Assembly (NCBI GenBank): GCA_963746175.1 | Contig: CAVVAH010000008.1 | Span: forward strand, 496,001-560,000 | Length of the DNA stretch: 64,000 nucleotides | Reading direction: 5' to 3' | Source: CAVVAH01 sp963746175 | GTDB taxonomy: Bacteria; Actinomycetota; Actinomycetes; JACCUZ01 | Shown here: positions 42,759 to 51,441 of the stretch, in pieces | Position numbering within the stretch: position 1 is the stretch's first letter | How the letters are laid out: each line of letters opens with the position of its first letter | The notes under the pieces: model-generated | Databases searched by the model: none | What the model was told of the DNA's origin: nothing | What the model saw: the letters and a program-made list of their open reading frames with translations, nothing else | Program-made: the position numbers and the translations under genes

Positions 42759-43037
42759 ATGGAACCGATCATGATGAACGACATCCACCGCACGTTCGCG
42801 CAGCACGGCCTGGTCAGGGCCCGGGACGGCAAGGTCCTCGGCGGGGTCGCCAGCGGTCTCGGGCGGCGGATCGGCATCGACCCGTGGCCGGCCCGGCTGC
42901 TGTTCGTCCTCGTGCTGCTGCTGATACCGGGCAGCCAGCTGCTCGTCTACCCGGCCCTCTGGATCCTGATGCCCAGCGAGGCCAAGGCGGCCCAGCTCGG
43001 CGCCCACGCGGCCCCGCCGGTGATGCCCACCGCATGA
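42759..43037 (+). CDS. PspC-domain membrane protein
   Basis: A 92-residue protein with a PspC domain (about 16-72): LVRARDGKVLGGVASGLGRR, followed by one transmembrane segment LFVLVLLLIPGSQLLVYPAL and the closing WILMP. PspC proteins are linked to membrane stress. The ATG follows an AGTGACAGGA stretch. A GGGTAAG box lies about 95 bases upstream, not a clear promoter. Convergent with the helicase gene. Confidence 0.88.
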   Translation: MEPIMMNDIHRTFAQHGLVRARDGKVLGGVASGLGRRIGIDPWPARLLFVLVLLLIPGSQLLVYPALWILMPSEAKAAQLGAHAAPPVMPTA

Positions 43038-43071
43038 CGGTGCTCGGCGTGGCGGGCGGCTCGAGACGGGC

Positions 43072-45216
43072 CTAGGCCGCGAGCCGCTCCGCCAGGGCAT
43101 CGGTGAGCAGGGAGACGATCGCCTCGAGCTGCACGTCCGCCGAGACCGGCAGCTCCTCGTCGGAGCCGTCGAGCGCGCGGGCAGCCAGCCCCGCCTTGCT
43201 GTCGATCAGCTCGGCGATCCGGGCGTCGATGGTCTGGGCCGCGATGATGCGCCAGGCCGTGACCGGCAGCGTCTGGCCGATGCGGTGGCTGCGGTCGATC
43301 GCCTGGGTCTGCTCGGCCGCGGTCCACGACAGCTCGGCGAGCACCAGGTTGGACGCGACCTGCAGGTTGATGCCGACGCCGGCCGCAGTGAGGGAGCAGA
43401 CCGCGACGGCGACCTCCGGGTCGTTGACGAACGCGTCGATGTTCTTCTGCCGGGTCGTGCGCGTCTGGTCGCCACGGATGGACGAGAACCGGATGCCGCG
43501 CTTGCTGAAGATCTCCTCGGCGGCGTCCATCACGTCGATGTGCTTGGCGAAGAACACGACCTTGCCGGCGCTGCGTGCCAGCTGCGCGGCGTAGTCGGCG
43601 GCGAGCCCGGCCTTCGCCTGGCCGATGCGGCGCATCATGCTGAACACGTTCTCGCCGGTCTTCTCCTCGCTGGACGCCTTCCGCTCCCGGGTGGCGATCC
43701 GGCGCACCAGCTCGTGGTCGATCTCCTCGACCGGCGCCGACGTACGGCGGGCGAGGGCGCGGTCGTACTGCGCCACGAGACGGTTGGCGAGGTCGCGCTC
43801 GGCGTCGCGGATCGACCGGCTCACCGCGTCGTCGAGCTCGACGGGCAGGTCGGCGATCCGGCGCGCGGGGATGTCGGCGGCGACGTCGACCTTGCGGCGC
43901 CGGACGATGCCCAGGTCGACCACGCACTGGCGTGCGGCGCGGTAGAACCCGGGGTCGGCCGGCGTCAGCGCGGTGGCCTCGAGCGACTCCATCAGCTCGG
44001 CGAGCGGCTTCTTGTCGTCGATCCAGCCGAGGAACTGCCAGATGGCGCGGAAGTCCTCGATGTCGTTGATCAGCGGGGTGCCGGTGAGGGCCATCAGCAG
44101 GGGGCGGGCGACCCGGAACCGGATGCGGTCGGAGAGCTCGAGCACGTGCTGCGACCGCTGCGAGGTCTTGTTCTTGATGAAGTGCGCCTCGTCGACGACC
44201 ATGCCGCGGAAGCCCAGGTCGCCGAGCCAGCCCACGTGCCGGTCGAGCACCTCGTAGTTGACGACGACGATGTCGGCGAAGCCGTCGATGGTGTCGCCGT
44301 TGCCGTGGATGACGGTGACCGAGCGGTTCGGCGTCCACAGCCCGACCTCGCGGGCCCAGTTGGTCTTGACGACGTTGGGCACGACCGCGAGCAGCGGGTA
44401 GGCGTCGGCCGCCTGCGCGGCGAGCAGCGCCTCGGCCGTCTTGCCCAGGCCCGGCTCGTCGGCGAGCAGGAAGCTCCGGTGCCCCGCCATCGCGGCGGCG
44501 ACCACCTGCGCCTGGTGCGGCATGAGGATCCGGCCGCCGGGCGCCTGCAGGGACGACGGCGCCGGCAGCGTCATCGACGCCGCGGCACCGCCGGCCGACT
44601 CCTCGAACGACCGGAAGAGCGGCTCCAGCAGCTCCCAGCCGGCGAGCCGCCGGGGGGCCGCCGTGGTCTGCCGGGCGGACTCGAAGTCCGGTGCGAGGAA
44701 CGGGTTGGCGAGCTGTCGCGACACGACGGACTGGGGTACGACGCGACGCTCGGCGGCGACCGAGGTGACTGCCGGCGCCGGCGGCGCCAGCACCTCCTCG
44801 GCCTCCTCGACCTCGATGCCGGCGCTGCGCTGCATGTCGCGGGCCAGCGACCTCGCCGCGTCGGAGACCACGGCGCTGTCGGCGAGCAGCGCGAGCAGCG
44901 AGGCGTCGCGGACCGCGGACTGCGCGAGGATCGTGGCCACGCCGTCGAGCCGCTTCAGCTGCTCGCCCCGGCGGGTGTCGCTGCTTCCCCGGTCCGCCTG
45001 GACCCGGGTCCTCTCCTCGCGCACCAGGAGGGCCACCGCCTGGAACTTGGTCCGCACGGCCGGCCGCACCGGCCCCCGGTGGGCGGCAGCCTCGACCTCG
45101 CGCACGGCGCGGGCGAGCACCGGGATGATGCCCTCGTTGTCGCGGGCGCGGGCCCGTCGCTGGTTGCCAGCGGCGGGACGGCGAGCGCCGTTCTGGCGCT
45201 GGCCACGTGCAGCCAC
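43072..45216 (-). CDS. SNF2-family DEAD/DEAH helicase-like ATPase
   Basis: A 714-residue SF2 ATPase of the SNF2 type. Residues 1-215 are a charged N-terminal extension without a recognised domain. The ATPase has motif I LADEPGLGKT (251-260), motif II DEAH (342-345), motif III LTGTPLIN, and in the second lobe motifs V and VI: CSLTAAGVGINLQVASNLVL and QAIDRSHRIGQ. These proteins remodel nucleoprotein or unwind damaged DNA. Single gene, with a long leader upstream. Confidence 0.9.
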   Translation of the reverse strand: MAARGQRQNGARRPAAGNQRRARARDNEGIIPVLARAVREVEAAAHRGPVRPAVRTKFQAVALLVREERTRVQADRGSSDTRRGEQLKRLDGVATILAQSAVRDASLLALLADSAVVSDAARSLARDMQRSAGIEVEEAEEVLAPPAPAVTSVAAERRVVPQSVVSRQLANPFLAPDFESARQTTAAPRRLAGWELLEPLFRSFEESAGGAAASMTLPAPSSLQAPGGRILMPHQAQVVAAAMAGHRSFLLADEPGLGKTAEALLAAQAADAYPLLAVVPNVVKTNWAREVGLWTPNRSVTVIHGNGDTIDGFADIVVVNYEVLDRHVGWLGDLGFRGMVVDEAHFIKNKTSQRSQHVLELSDRIRFRVARPLLMALTGTPLINDIEDFRAIWQFLGWIDDKKPLAELMESLEATALTPADPGFYRAARQCVVDLGIVRRRKVDVAADIPARRIADLPVELDDAVSRSIRDAERDLANRLVAQYDRALARRTSAPVEEIDHELVRRIATRERKASSEEKTGENVFSMMRRIGQAKAGLAADYAAQLARSAGKVVFFAKHIDVMDAAEEIFSKRGIRFSSIRGDQTRTTRQKNIDAFVNDPEVAVAVCSLTAAGVGINLQVASNLVLAELSWTAAEQTQAIDRSHRIGQTLPVTAWRIIAAQTIDARIAELIDSKAGLAARALDGSDEELPVSADVQLEAIVSLLTDALAERLAA

Positions 45217-45304
45217 AGACTCCTCCTCCGGAGTACCGGCACGGTTGCCACGGCCGGACGTCGCACCGCCCGTTGTCCGCCGGTCGCGCGAGGGGCGCCG
45301 AGCT

Positions 45305-45326
45305 GATCAGCCGGTGCCGGCTGATC
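45305..45326. repeat. Near-perfect palindrome in the helicase leader
   Basis: GATCAGCCGG and CCGGCTGATC are perfect inverted arms with only TG between them. At this spacing the site is more like a DNA-binding palindrome than an RNA hairpin, though pairing of the outer bases is possible. It lies about 90 bases upstream of the helicase ATG. Confidence 0.5.
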
Positions 45327-45413
45327 CCCGACGACGGCCGGGTGCTGCTGGCCGCATGATCGACGCGTCCGGGGCCCGGCGAACCGGCCCCTGGCGGACG
45401 CTGCGACCACGTT

Positions 45414-45437
45414 CGACGGCCGGTCCTCCGGCCGTCG
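45414..45437. repeat. Hairpin in the helicase leader
   Basis: CGACGGCCGG and CCGGCCGTCG pair over 10 bases around the loop TCCT, giving a very stable hairpin. It could be a terminator for antisense or upstream transcription, or an attenuator in the helicase leader. There is no T-tract. Confidence 0.5.
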
Positions 45438-45784
45438 GGTGGATCTCCTCGCTCGACCCGCGTACTGCCTCGGTCGATGCCCGCCCATCGTAGCCGCCCG
45501 CGGTCCCGCGCGCGGACGCCGACACCCGGTTTCCGCGCTGGCGGGACCACGTCTGTCGCGTCGCCGGTGATCACGAACCGGGTTGTGGGTCCGGGGTTGC
45601 GGGTTCCCCACCGGGCGCGCCGACCTGGCGGACTGGTGGCACTGGCGGGCGTCCCCGACCTTTGACGCGGTCTCGGGACGATGGCGCCGGCCGGGAGACC
45701 TGACGTCCCGGCATCCGGCCCGGACGACCCGCGGCAAGCGGGAGGGCTGATCGCCGACCGCCGCGCCCAGCGCGTGCGTCGTGC

Positions 45785-45964
45785 CTACGGGGCGACATCC
45801 TCGGTGAGCTGGTTCAGCAGCCGCGCCGTCAGCTGGATCTGCCCGAGGTAGCGCAGGCAGTCGACACACTCCTGAACATGCGCCTCCACCTCGTGGGCCC
45901 TGGTTCCGGCAAGCGCTCCTTCGAGGTAGTCGGTCACGAGCTCGACGACCTCCTGGCAGTCCAT
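45785..45964 (-). CDS. Second, shorter zinc anti-sigma paralogue
   Basis: A 59-residue protein, MDCQEVVELVTDYLEGALAG followed by TRAHEVEAHVQECVDCLRYL and a helical end. It carries the ZAS motif H-x3-C-x2-C (HVQECVDC) and repeats the opening CQEVVELVTDYLEG of the gene directly upstream, so it is a tandem duplicate. It is shorter than usual and lacks the C-terminal extension. The ATG lies 9 bases after the stop of its paralogue. It may fine-tune the same sigma factor or act as a decoy. Confidence 0.78.
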   Translation of the reverse strand: MDCQEVVELVTDYLEGALAGTRAHEVEAHVQECVDCLRYLGQIQLTARLLNQLTEDVAP

Positions 45965-45973
45965 GGCGACTGC

Positions 45974-46258
45974 TCAGATCTCCTCAGAGGAGGGCGCGTG
46001 AAAGGTGCGGAAAGCAGACACCAGGTCGTTCTGGGCCTGCTCGCTCAAGGTGTCCACCGGCACGTGTCCCAGCTCGTCGATGGTCGCCTTCATCTGCATC
46101 AGGTACGCGTCGCAGCCGGGGCAGAGCGCGAGGTGCGCCTCCAGCTCGGCACGGGTGGCCTCGTCGAGCTCGCCCTCGAGGTAGTCGGTGACCAGCTCGA
46201 CGACCTCCTGGCAGCTGATGGTCATGCCCGGAGCCGGGCTGCCGGTGTCCTCCGTCAT
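45974..46258 (-). CDS. Zinc anti-sigma factor (zf-HC2) of the ECF operon
   Basis: A 94-residue anti-sigma factor with ZAS motif H-x3-C-x2-C in EAHLALCPGCDAYL (about 44-57) and CQEVVELVTDYLEGELDEAT before it. The ATG shares one base with the stop of the sigma gene (TGATG), showing coupling. A start at the second Met (MTISCQEVV) is possible. It would hold the sigma factor inactive until a thiol or zinc signal. Confidence 0.85.
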   Translation of the reverse strand: MTEDTGSPAPGMTISCQEVVELVTDYLEGELDEATRAELEAHLALCPGCDAYLMQMKATIDELGHVPVDTLSEQAQNDLVSAFRTFHAPSSEEI

Positions 46259-46983
46259 CACGCCACCTCCCCCGCTCCTCGGTAGTAGTCCTCCAGGACC
46301 GCGCGCAGTCTCGCGCGGCCGCGGTGCAGCAGGACCCGCTGGTTGGCGGTGCTGAGGTCCAGAGCGGCGCAGACCTCGTCCGACGACAGGCCGTGCACGT
46401 CGCGCAACGTCACCACGACCCGCTGCCGCTCCGGCAGGTCCTGCAGGGCTGCACCCAGCAGCTTCCGGGTCTCGTCGGCCACCGCGGACTGCTCGGGGCC
46501 GGGTTGCCACTGGGTGGGTGCGCCCAGGGGCGTCCAGTTGTGCGGGTACTGGTCGTCGGCGGCGCGGAAGCGATCGGGGTCGACGGTCGGGCCGTCCTCG
46601 TCGTCGGCCGCCCACGAGGACATCGGCACCGAGCGCGCCTCGCGCACACCACGGGTCTTGGCAAGGTTGGTGAGGATCCGGAACACCCAGGTGCGCAGGG
46701 AGGACCTGCCTTCGAACCGGTCGAGCCCGCGGATGACGGCCATCCATGTCTCCTGCACGATCTCCTCGCAGGAGGCCTCGGTCGACACGTGGCCGCGGGC
46801 CACCCGGAGCATCATGGGTGACCAGCCGCTGACGATGCCCGTGAACGCGGCCTCGTCCCCTCGTCGGAGCCGGTCGACGAGCTCGCTGTCTTCCGAGCCG
46901 CCGGCTCGGGGGGCGGGTACGCCCGTCTCCAGCGTCACCTGCTGCGGCGCCGTGGACACGGTCGACGGTGCGTCAGGCTGCAT
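46258..46983 (-). CDS. ECF-type sigma-70 family sigma factor
   Basis: A 241-residue sigma factor. Region 2 is complete (GDEAAFTGIVSGWSPMMLRVA then SCEEIVQETWMAVIRGLDRFEGRSSLRTWVFRI) and region 4 includes LPERQRVVVTLRDVHGLSSD and TANQRVLLHRGRARL. A 60-residue unusual linker between them (about 115-165) contains PHNWTPLGAPTQWQPGP and is shared with the paralogue at 58903-59520. ATG start; upstream in-frame start would add 28 residues. It heads the anti-sigma genes and lies 80 bases after GH15. Confidence 0.88.
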   Translation of the reverse strand: MQPDAPSTVSTAPQQVTLETGVPAPRAGGSEDSELVDRLRRGDEAAFTGIVSGWSPMMLRVARGHVSTEASCEEIVQETWMAVIRGLDRFEGRSSLRTWVFRILTNLAKTRGVREARSVPMSSWAADDEDGPTVDPDRFRAADDQYPHNWTPLGAPTQWQPGPEQSAVADETRKLLGAALQDLPERQRVVVTLRDVHGLSSDEVCAALDLSTANQRVLLHRGRARLRAVLEDYYRGAGEVA

Positions 46984-47063
46984 CGCGCGAACTCCGTTCC
47001 TTGGGTCCCGGTCCGGACTGTAACCGCCGGCATCGACACGCACCGGTGAACGCAGGGTTCGCG

Positions 47064-48893
47064 TCACTCCGCGGCCCGACGACGTGCTTCGCCGATGGCC
47101 CAGGCGGCGTTGACCAGGCCGATGTGGCTGAACGCCTGCGGGAAGTTCCCGAGCAGCTCACCGGACTCCGGGTCGACCTCCTCGGCCAGGAGCCCCACGT
47201 CGTTGACGAAGGCGACGGCGCGGCCGAAGACCGCCTCTGCTCGGTCCACCTGACCGGAGAGCGCGAACGCCTGCGCCAGCCAGAACGTGCAGAGCAGGAA
47301 CGTCCCCTCCTCGCCGGCCAAGCCGTCGACGCCGCCCTCGGTGCGGTAGCGGTACACCAGGCCGCGGCCGTCGGTGAGGCGCTCCTCCGTGGCGTCGAGC
47401 GTGGCGAGCAGGCGGGGGTCGTCCGGCGGCAGGAAGCCCACGATCGCCATCATGAGGTTGGAGGCGTCCAGCTCGGTGGACCCGACGTACTGGGTGAACG
47501 CCTTCGCCTCGTCGCTCCAGCCGTCCCGCAGCACCATCGCGTGGATCTCGTCCCGGACGGCGGTCCAGGCCGGGACCCGGTCCCGCGCCAGGAGGACGGG
47601 GGCCAGCGCGATCGCGCGGTCGAGCGCGACCCAGCACATCACCTTCGAGTAGAGGAAGTGCTGCGGGTCGCCGCGCACCTCCCAGATGCCCTGGTCCTTC
47701 TCCCGCCACCGTTCGGAAGCGGTGTCGGCGCAGGCGATGAGGAAGTCGCGGGTCTGCTCGTCCAGCGAACCGAGCTGGTCGGACAAGCGGTGCGCGGCGC
47801 CGAGCAGCTCGCCGTAGACGTCGATCTGCGCCTGGTCCCAGGCGCCGTTGCCGACGCGGACCGGCCGGCTGTCGCGCCAGCCCTCCAGGTGCGGCAGCTC
47901 GCGCTCGGTGAGGTCGTGCTCGCCGCCGATGCCGAACATGATCTGCAGGGACTTACCGGGGCCGATCGCCGAGGCGGCGGCCGTGGTCATGAACGCGAAG
48001 AAGTCGTCTGCCTCGTCCGGGCACGCGGCGACCCAGAGCGCCTCCATGGTGAAGCTCGCGTCGCGGACCCAGGAGTACCGGTAGTCCCAGTTGCGCCCGC
48101 CCCCGACGCCCTCGGGCAGCGACGTGGTCGGTGCAGCGACGATCGCGCCGCTCGGCTGGAAGGACAGTCCCTGGAGCACCCGGCCGCTGTGGTGGACCAG
48201 GTCGGCCCACGGCCCGTCGTACGCCTGGTGCAGCTCGGACCAGGACACCCACGCGCCGACGGTCCGGTCGACCACCGCGGCCAGCTCCTGCTGCGACCAG
48301 ACCCGAGCCGGGGCCTCCTCCAGCGTGGAGCGGTGCACCGCCAGGTGAACAGCCTCCCCCTGGGCGAGCCGCACCCGTCCTGTCGCACTCCCTACGGCGA
48401 GGTCGAGCAGTACGGGCGTGCTGAGCACCAGCCACTCGGCGCCGCCGCGGGCCGTGACACCACCGGGCACAGCGGCGAGGAGCGGCACGACCAGCCCGTA
48501 CTCAGGCCGCGGCCGGTAGTCCACCTCCACCTCCACGGCGCCGGCCGTGCACGAGACCCGGCGGACCAGCAGGTGGGGCACCGCCGTCCCGAGCCGGTGA
48601 CCGCCGTTGTCCTCGCCCATCGCCAGGAGATCGGTCAGCACCACGGTCCCGGTGCTCGTCGTGAACGTCGTCTCCAGCACCAGCGTCCGGTCGACGTAGC
48701 GCCGGGTGCTCTGCGACTCGCCCACCGGACGGATCCGCCAGTGGCCGGCCTCCGAACCGAGGAGCCGGCCGAACACGGACGGGCTGTCGAACCGTGGGAA
48801 CGACAGCCACTCCACCGAGCCCGCGCTGTCGACGAGAGCGGCCGAATGACGGTCCGAGATCAAGGCATGGTCGCCGATCGGCGTGTGGGACAT
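47064..48893 (-). CDS. Glycoside hydrolase family 15 (trehalase/glucoamylase type)
   Basis: A 609-residue cytosolic GH15 enzyme, the length and layout of actinobacterial trehalases of this family. The N-terminal beta-sandwich (IGDHALISDRHSAALVDSAG then SVEWLSFPRFDSPSVFGRLL) is followed by an (alpha/alpha)6 barrel with GRNWDYRYSWVRDASFTMEA, the substrate-site block. It would release glucose from trehalose or alpha-glucans. The ATG start is preceded by a CGGAGG site, with a predicted ECF-like promoter 40-70 bases upstream, divergent from the redoxin gene. Confidence 0.9.
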   Translation of the reverse strand: MSHTPIGDHALISDRHSAALVDSAGSVEWLSFPRFDSPSVFGRLLGSEAGHWRIRPVGESQSTRRYVDRTLVLETTFTTSTGTVVLTDLLAMGEDNGGHRLGTAVPHLLVRRVSCTAGAVEVEVDYRPRPEYGLVVPLLAAVPGGVTARGGAEWLVLSTPVLLDLAVGSATGRVRLAQGEAVHLAVHRSTLEEAPARVWSQQELAAVVDRTVGAWVSWSELHQAYDGPWADLVHHSGRVLQGLSFQPSGAIVAAPTTSLPEGVGGGRNWDYRYSWVRDASFTMEALWVAACPDEADDFFAFMTTAAASAIGPGKSLQIMFGIGGEHDLTERELPHLEGWRDSRPVRVGNGAWDQAQIDVYGELLGAAHRLSDQLGSLDEQTRDFLIACADTASERWREKDQGIWEVRGDPQHFLYSKVMCWVALDRAIALAPVLLARDRVPAWTAVRDEIHAMVLRDGWSDEAKAFTQYVGSTELDASNLMMAIVGFLPPDDPRLLATLDATEERLTDGRGLVYRYRTEGGVDGLAGEEGTFLLCTFWLAQAFALSGQVDRAEAVFGRAVAFVNDVGLLAEEVDPESGELLGNFPQAFSHIGLVNAAWAIGEARRRAAE

Positions 48894-48932
48894 GGCAACC
48901 TCCGGGCGGCGCGGATCGCCGGTCGAGACTCA

Positions 48933-48984
48933 GTCCTCGACAACCGCCCGGCGTTACGCGTAACAGCGGCGCCCCAGGAGGGAC
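48933..48984. promoter_or_regulatory. Divergent promoter region with shared GTTACGCGTAAC palindrome
   Basis: The 12-base palindrome at 48953-48964 gives GTAAC on both strands. On the minus strand GTAAC-N16-GGAC (box at 48933-48936) points to GH15; on the plus strand GTAAC-N16-GGAC (48981-48984) points to the redoxin gene. The pattern resembles ECF promoters such as TGTAAC-N16/17-CGAC. The plus-strand second box overlaps the redoxin ribosome-binding region, so that direction is less certain. Confidence 0.45.
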
Positions 48985-48993
48985 GGAGGCTGC

Positions 48994-49500
48994 ATGCACC
49001 CCGACCTGGCTCCCGGTTGGCGCTTCCCGGACCTCGAGCTGCCCGACCACTCCGGCGTGACCAGGACCCTGTCCGAGCTCGCGGAGGGCGACCCCGTGGT
49101 GCTCACGTTCTTCCGCGGCTGGTGGTGCCCGAAGGAGCAGGCGTTCTTCCACGGCCTCGCGGGCTTCCAGGACGAGGTCGAGGTGGCGTACACCCGGTTG
49201 GTGTCGGTGAGCATCGACCCGCCGGGTGAGCAGTCGGCGTTCCGTGCCGGCCTCGGCGCCCGGTGGACCTTCCTCTCCGACCACGAGCGCCGCTACATCG
49301 AGGCGCTGGGACTTCGGGAGACCACGGACACCGTGTACCGGCCCTACGTCCCCACCGCTTTCACGCTGTATCCGGACCTGACCATCCACGCCGTCTACAA
49401 CGGCTACTGGTTCTGGGGCCGGCCGACCCACGAGGACCTCCGCCGCGACCTGCGTGCGGTGACCGCCGCGATCCGGCCGGACTGGGAGGTGCCGGCGTGA
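48994..49500 (+). CDS. Peroxiredoxin-like redoxin, single cysteine
   Basis: A 168-residue thioredoxin-fold protein of the AhpC/TSA type. The peroxidatic cysteine is C45 in FRGWWCPKEQ, with no second cysteine, so a 1-Cys mechanism or a partner is needed. It shares C45 and the rare GYWFWGRP block (about 130-137) with the second redoxin of this window. Likely reduces peroxides. Its stop overlaps the next gene (GTGA). First gene of an operon with the unknown gene, the FAD-oxidoreductase and the antiporter. Confidence 0.85.
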   Translation: MHPDLAPGWRFPDLELPDHSGVTRTLSELAEGDPVVLTFFRGWWCPKEQAFFHGLAGFQDEVEVAYTRLVSVSIDPPGEQSAFRAGLGARWTFLSDHERRYIEALGLRETTDTVYRPYVPTAFTLYPDLTIHAVYNGYWFWGRPTHEDLRRDLRAVTAAIRPDWEVPA

Positions 49501-50006
49501 CCTGGTGCTGGCTCGCACTCCTCGACGACCACGTCGGGCCAGCCGACGGCGCTGCGGCCTCGGCCGTGGCGACCAGGGAGGACGGGACGGAGGCAGGGCT
49601 GCTGGCCATCTGGCCCGCGGGGCGCAAGCCGGTGGCGCAGGCCGTGCGAGCCGACTCCCGCATCCTCGACACGGACGGAGCTGCGGCGCAGGTCTCGTTG
49701 GTGCTGCTCGACCGGGACCGGTCACCCCTGTTCGACGACCCGGCGGTCTCCGGCGCGCTCCGCAGCGTCCTCTCGGGCCCGGCTCCCGACGCCGTCACGA
49801 CGCTCGTGAGCGACGCCTCGCACTTCGCGGGCGCGCTCACCGTGCGCCGGGACCGGACCTGGCTGCTCCGGGACGACCCCTTCGCCCGGCTGGGCCCCGC
49901 CGACCGGCTGTCGGTGGCCGCCGGGCTGCTCGGGCACCGCGCCGCAGTGCCGGGCCCCGTGATCCAGCGGTACAGCGGGCAGCCGTGGCCGGCTGCCGGC
50001 TTCTGA
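49497..50006 (+). CDS. Hypothetical protein, redoxin operon
   Basis: A 169-residue protein of unknown function beginning VTWCWLALLDDHVGPADGAA. It contains no membrane segment and no recognised motif; the middle (AAAQVSLVLLDRDRSPLFDD and ALTVRRDRTWLLRDDPFARL) looks like a mixed alpha/beta fold. GTG start overlapping the redoxin stop implies coupled synthesis with it. Confidence 0.6.
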   Translation: MTWCWLALLDDHVGPADGAAASAVATREDGTEAGLLAIWPAGRKPVAQAVRADSRILDTDGAAAQVSLVLLDRDRSPLFDDPAVSGALRSVLSGPAPDAVTTLVSDASHFAGALTVRRDRTWLLRDDPFARLGPADRLSVAAGLLGHRAAVPGPVIQRYSGQPWPAAGF

Positions 50007-50010
50007 CCTC

Positions 50011-50035
50011 GTAACACCAGCACGACTGGCGGGAC
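50011..50035 (+). promoter_or_regulatory. GTAAC-N16-GGAC element before the FAD-oxidoreductase
   Basis: GTAAC at 50011-50015 and GGAC at 50032-50035 are 16 bases apart, the same pattern as at other redox genes in this window. The second box is only 8 bases from the oxidoreductase ATG, so a message from here would be nearly leaderless. Tentative. Confidence 0.35.
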
Positions 50036-50043
50036 GGAGCGGC

Positions 50044-51432
50044 ATGGACGACTACGACGTGGTGGTGGTCGGCGCCGGCCCGGCGGGCGAGAACGCCGCC
50101 GGCCGCTGCGCCGACGGCGGCCTCTCGGTGGCGCTGGTCGAGCGCGAGCTGGTCGGCGGCGAGTGCACGTACTGGGGCTGCGTCCCGAGCAAGACGCTGA
50201 TCCGCCCGGGCGACGTCGTGGCGGCCGCTCGGCGGGTCCCGGGGGCGGCCGGCGCCGTGACCGGCGCGATCGACGCCGCGGCCGCCCTCGCCCGTCGCGA
50301 CTACATGACGAGCAGCTGGACCGACGACGGGCAGCTCCCGTGGCTGGCCGAGCACGGGATCGAGCTGGTGCGCGGCAGCGGAGAGCTGGACGGTGAGCGC
50401 GTGGTCACGGTCGCCTCGGCCTCCGGGAAGCGGCGGCTGCGGGCGCGGCGCGCGGTCGTGCTCGCCACCGGCACCACGTCACGGCTGCCGGCCGTGCCGG
50501 GCCTGGCCGAGGCGATGAGCTGGGACAACCGGGACGCGACCGCGGCCAAGAGCATCCCGTCCCGGCTGGCGGTGCTCGGCGGCGGAGCCGTCGGGTTGGA
50601 GCTGGCGCAGGCGTTCCGCCGTCTCGGTGCCGCGGAGGTGACCGTTCTCGAGGCAGGTCCCCGGCTGCTGCCCCGCGAGGAGCCCTTCGCCGGTGCCGAG
50701 GTGCGCGCGGCGCTCGAGTCCGAAGGAGTCGGGGTCGTGCTCTCGGCCCGGCTGACTGCCGTCGAGCGACCGGCTGCCGATGGCCCGGTCCGGGTCTCGA
50801 TGTCGGACGGGACCGAGCATGTCGCGGACGAGCTGCTCGTCGCGGCCGGTCGCGTGCCGGCGACCACGGCGCTCGGGCTCGACACGGTCGGGCTGGCGCC
50901 TGGCCGGCCGGTGGACGTGGACGACCGGCTGCGGGCCGTCGGCGTCGAGGGCGGCTGGCTGTACGCGGTCGGCGACGTCAACGGGCTCGCGCCGCTCACG
51001 CACATGGGCAAGTACCAGGCGCGGATCGCCGGCGACGTGATCCTGGGCCGGGACGCCCGGGACCGGGCCAGCCGACGTGCGGTGCCACGGGTCACCTTCA
51101 CCGACCCCCAGGTCTGCGCGGTCGGCCTGACGGAGGCGGAGGCCCGCGCCGGCGGCACCGACGTGCGCGTCGTCTCGTACGGGACCGGCGACGTGGCCGG
51201 CGCCTACACCTCGGGCGAGGCCATCCACGGGACGTCCCAGCTCGTCGTCGACACGGCGCGGAACGTGGTCGTCGGCGCCACCTTCACCGGTCCCGGGATC
51301 CAGGAGCTGCTGCACTCGGCGACGATCGCGGTGGCGGCCGAGGTCCCCCTCGCCGACCTGTGGCACGCGGTCCCGTCCTTCCCGACGGTCAGCGAGGTCT
51401 GGCTGCGGCTGCTCGAGAGCTACGGCCTGTAG
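50044..51432 (+). CDS. NAD(P)/FAD pyridine nucleotide-disulfide oxidoreductase
   Basis: A 462-residue class I flavoprotein disulfide reductase. FAD motif VVVGAGPAGENAA (7-19), redox-active pair C41 and C46 (CTYWGC in place of the usual C-x-N-x-G-C), NAD(P) motif VLGGGAVGLELAQ (about 180-192), second FAD motif YAVGDVNGLAPLTHMGK, and C-terminal HAVPSFPTVSEVW instead of HAHPT. It resembles dihydrolipoyl-dehydrogenase-like or mercuric-reductase-like enzymes of unknown partner. ATG start. Confidence 0.88.
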   Translation: MDDYDVVVVGAGPAGENAAGRCADGGLSVALVERELVGGECTYWGCVPSKTLIRPGDVVAAARRVPGAAGAVTGAIDAAAALARRDYMTSSWTDDGQLPWLAEHGIELVRGSGELDGERVVTVASASGKRRLRARRAVVLATGTTSRLPAVPGLAEAMSWDNRDATAAKSIPSRLAVLGGGAVGLELAQAFRRLGAAEVTVLEAGPRLLPREEPFAGAEVRAALESEGVGVVLSARLTAVERPAADGPVRVSMSDGTEHVADELLVAAGRVPATTALGLDTVGLAPGRPVDVDDRLRAVGVEGGWLYAVGDVNGLAPLTHMGKYQARIAGDVILGRDARDRASRRAVPRVTFTDPQVCAVGLTEAEARAGGTDVRVVSYGTGDVAGAYTSGEAIHGTSQLVVDTARNVVVGATFTGPGIQELLHSATIAVAAEVPLADLWHAVPSFPTVSEVWLRLLESYGL

Positions 51433-51441
51433 GAGGCTGCC

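Larger units (their letters stand above)
45217..45784. other. 568-base gap upstream of the helicase gene
   Basis: No gene is visible on either strand. On the minus strand a TACGAT box at 45485-45490 is a possible -10 for the helicase, with no good -35 before it. Two strong hairpins (see the next two entries) lie between that box and the helicase start, so the leader may be structured. Nothing else is recognisable. Confidence 0.45.
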
